Part shown: positions 5,550 through 5,863 of the stretch, piece by piece
Layout of the letters: each line of letters opens with the position of its first letter
Numbering within the stretch: position 1 is the first letter of the stretch
NCBI GenBank assembly: GCA_016302225.1
Contig: JAEDOB010000150.1
Span: 1 to 5,863 of the forward strand
Direction: 5' to 3'
DNA from: Oscillospiraceae bacterium
GTDB taxonomy: Bacteria > Bacillota > Clostridia > Oscillospirales > Ruminococcaceae
DNA length: 5,863 nt
The notes under the pieces: model-generated
Database searches by the model: none
What the model was told of the DNA's origin: nothing
The model's input: the letters and a program-made list of their open reading frames with translations, nothing else
Made by a program: the position numbers and the translations under genes

Positions 5550-5863
5550 TCAGCAGCCGCAGCTTTCACGAAGCTCCACAAGCTTGCCTATCATTTCCGC
5601 ACATTCTTCGTAAGGAATATAGCTGCTGTCAATGGTCAAATGATAGTTGTCAACTGCGCCCCACTTGCGGCAGGCGTAGAAATTATAGTACGCCGCACGC
5701 TGCTTATCCTTTCGCAGAATGTATTCCTCTGCCTTCTTTGCGGGAATGTTGTATACCTTTATAGCCCTGTCCAGCCTTGCGTCCATTGATGCGTGGATAA
5801 AGACGTTTACCACATTTTTCTTGTCCTTCAAAGCGTAGTCGGCACATCTTCCGACAATAACGC
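5550..5863 (-). CDS. cytidylate-kinase-like protein, N-terminus outside window
   Basis: The reading frame is open to the right edge of the window, so only the C-terminal 103 or so codons are visible. A TTG at 5831 is internal: the frame upstream continues as VIVGRCADYA before LKDKKN. The pattern matches the cytidylate-kinase-like family (Cytidylate_kin2): GRCADY, then VVNVFIHASMDARLDRAI, a lid-like RKDKQRAAYYNFY with arginines and Lys/Asp, KWGAVDNYHLTIDSS and a final amphipathic helix. The P-loop should be in the missing N-terminal part, so kinase competence cannot be judged. Family members are P-loop nucleotide-kinase relatives of largely unknown substrate; phosphorylating CMP is not established. 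The tail ends in ESCGC. It is the first visible gene of the minus-strand operon, followed by the membrane protein after 8 bases. Confidence 0.82.
   Translation of the reverse strand, partial: VIVGRCADYALKDKKNVVNVFIHASMDARLDRAIKVYNIPAKKAEEYILRKDKQRAAYYNFYACRKWGAVDNYHLTIDSSYIPYEECAEMIGKLVELRESCGC

Noticed and set aside
5272..5613. 113-codon + strand frame rich in Gln, Lys and Arg
   Set aside because: It is the complement of the membrane-protein gene (hydrophobic codons read backwards give polar residues) and crosses into the kinase-like gene.
5829..5831. TTG as the start of the cytidylate-kinase-like protein
   Set aside because: The frame continues to the window edge with the family-like VIVGRCADYA segment, so the gene is simply cut by the window.

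Overview
The window looks like a chromosomal fragment of a Gram-positive anaerobe of class Clostridia, with an Oscillospiraceae/Ruminococcus-like genome as my best guess. This rests on inference: a DUF4364 winged-helix protein and a YkuI-type EAL protein (both Firmicutes-typical), a clostridial flavour of AroA and AroC (SGSTLRF and GGGHFSGR motifs), purine-rich Shine-Dalgarno sites and a TTG start. No ribosomal or other phylogenetic marker is present.

Positions 1-3198 (+ strand) hold a shikimate-pathway operon: the 3' part of aroB (3-dehydroquinate synthase), then aroA (EPSP synthase), then aroC (chorismate synthase). aroB and aroA overlap by an ATGA junction and aroC follows after 23 bases. 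Together they supply the second, sixth and seventh steps of chorismate synthesis. A near-consensus sigma-A promoter sits inside an AT-rich patch of aroA and could give aroC extra transcription.

Positions 3199-3315 are a 117-base intergenic region with a weak candidate promoter inside a spaced inverted repeat. It precedes a DUF4364 winged-helix protein (3316-3870, +), probably a DNA-binding regulator. A GC-rich hairpin with T-runs on both sides (3871-3913) separates it from convergent genes.

Positions 3962-5863 (- strand) hold a compact three-gene operon read right to left: the C-terminal part of a cytidylate-kinase-like protein (its start lies beyond the window), a small protein with two membrane segments, and an EAL-domain protein with a PAS/Cache-like C-terminal sensor domain. 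The EAL site is nearly complete, but one of the two adjacent metal-binding aspartates is Asn. This operon is the least understood part of the window and may be a small nucleotide-signalling unit. The shikimate half is ordinary. I saw no RNA genes, mobile elements, CRISPR arrays or riboswitches, and no stretch above 300 bases lacks a gene.
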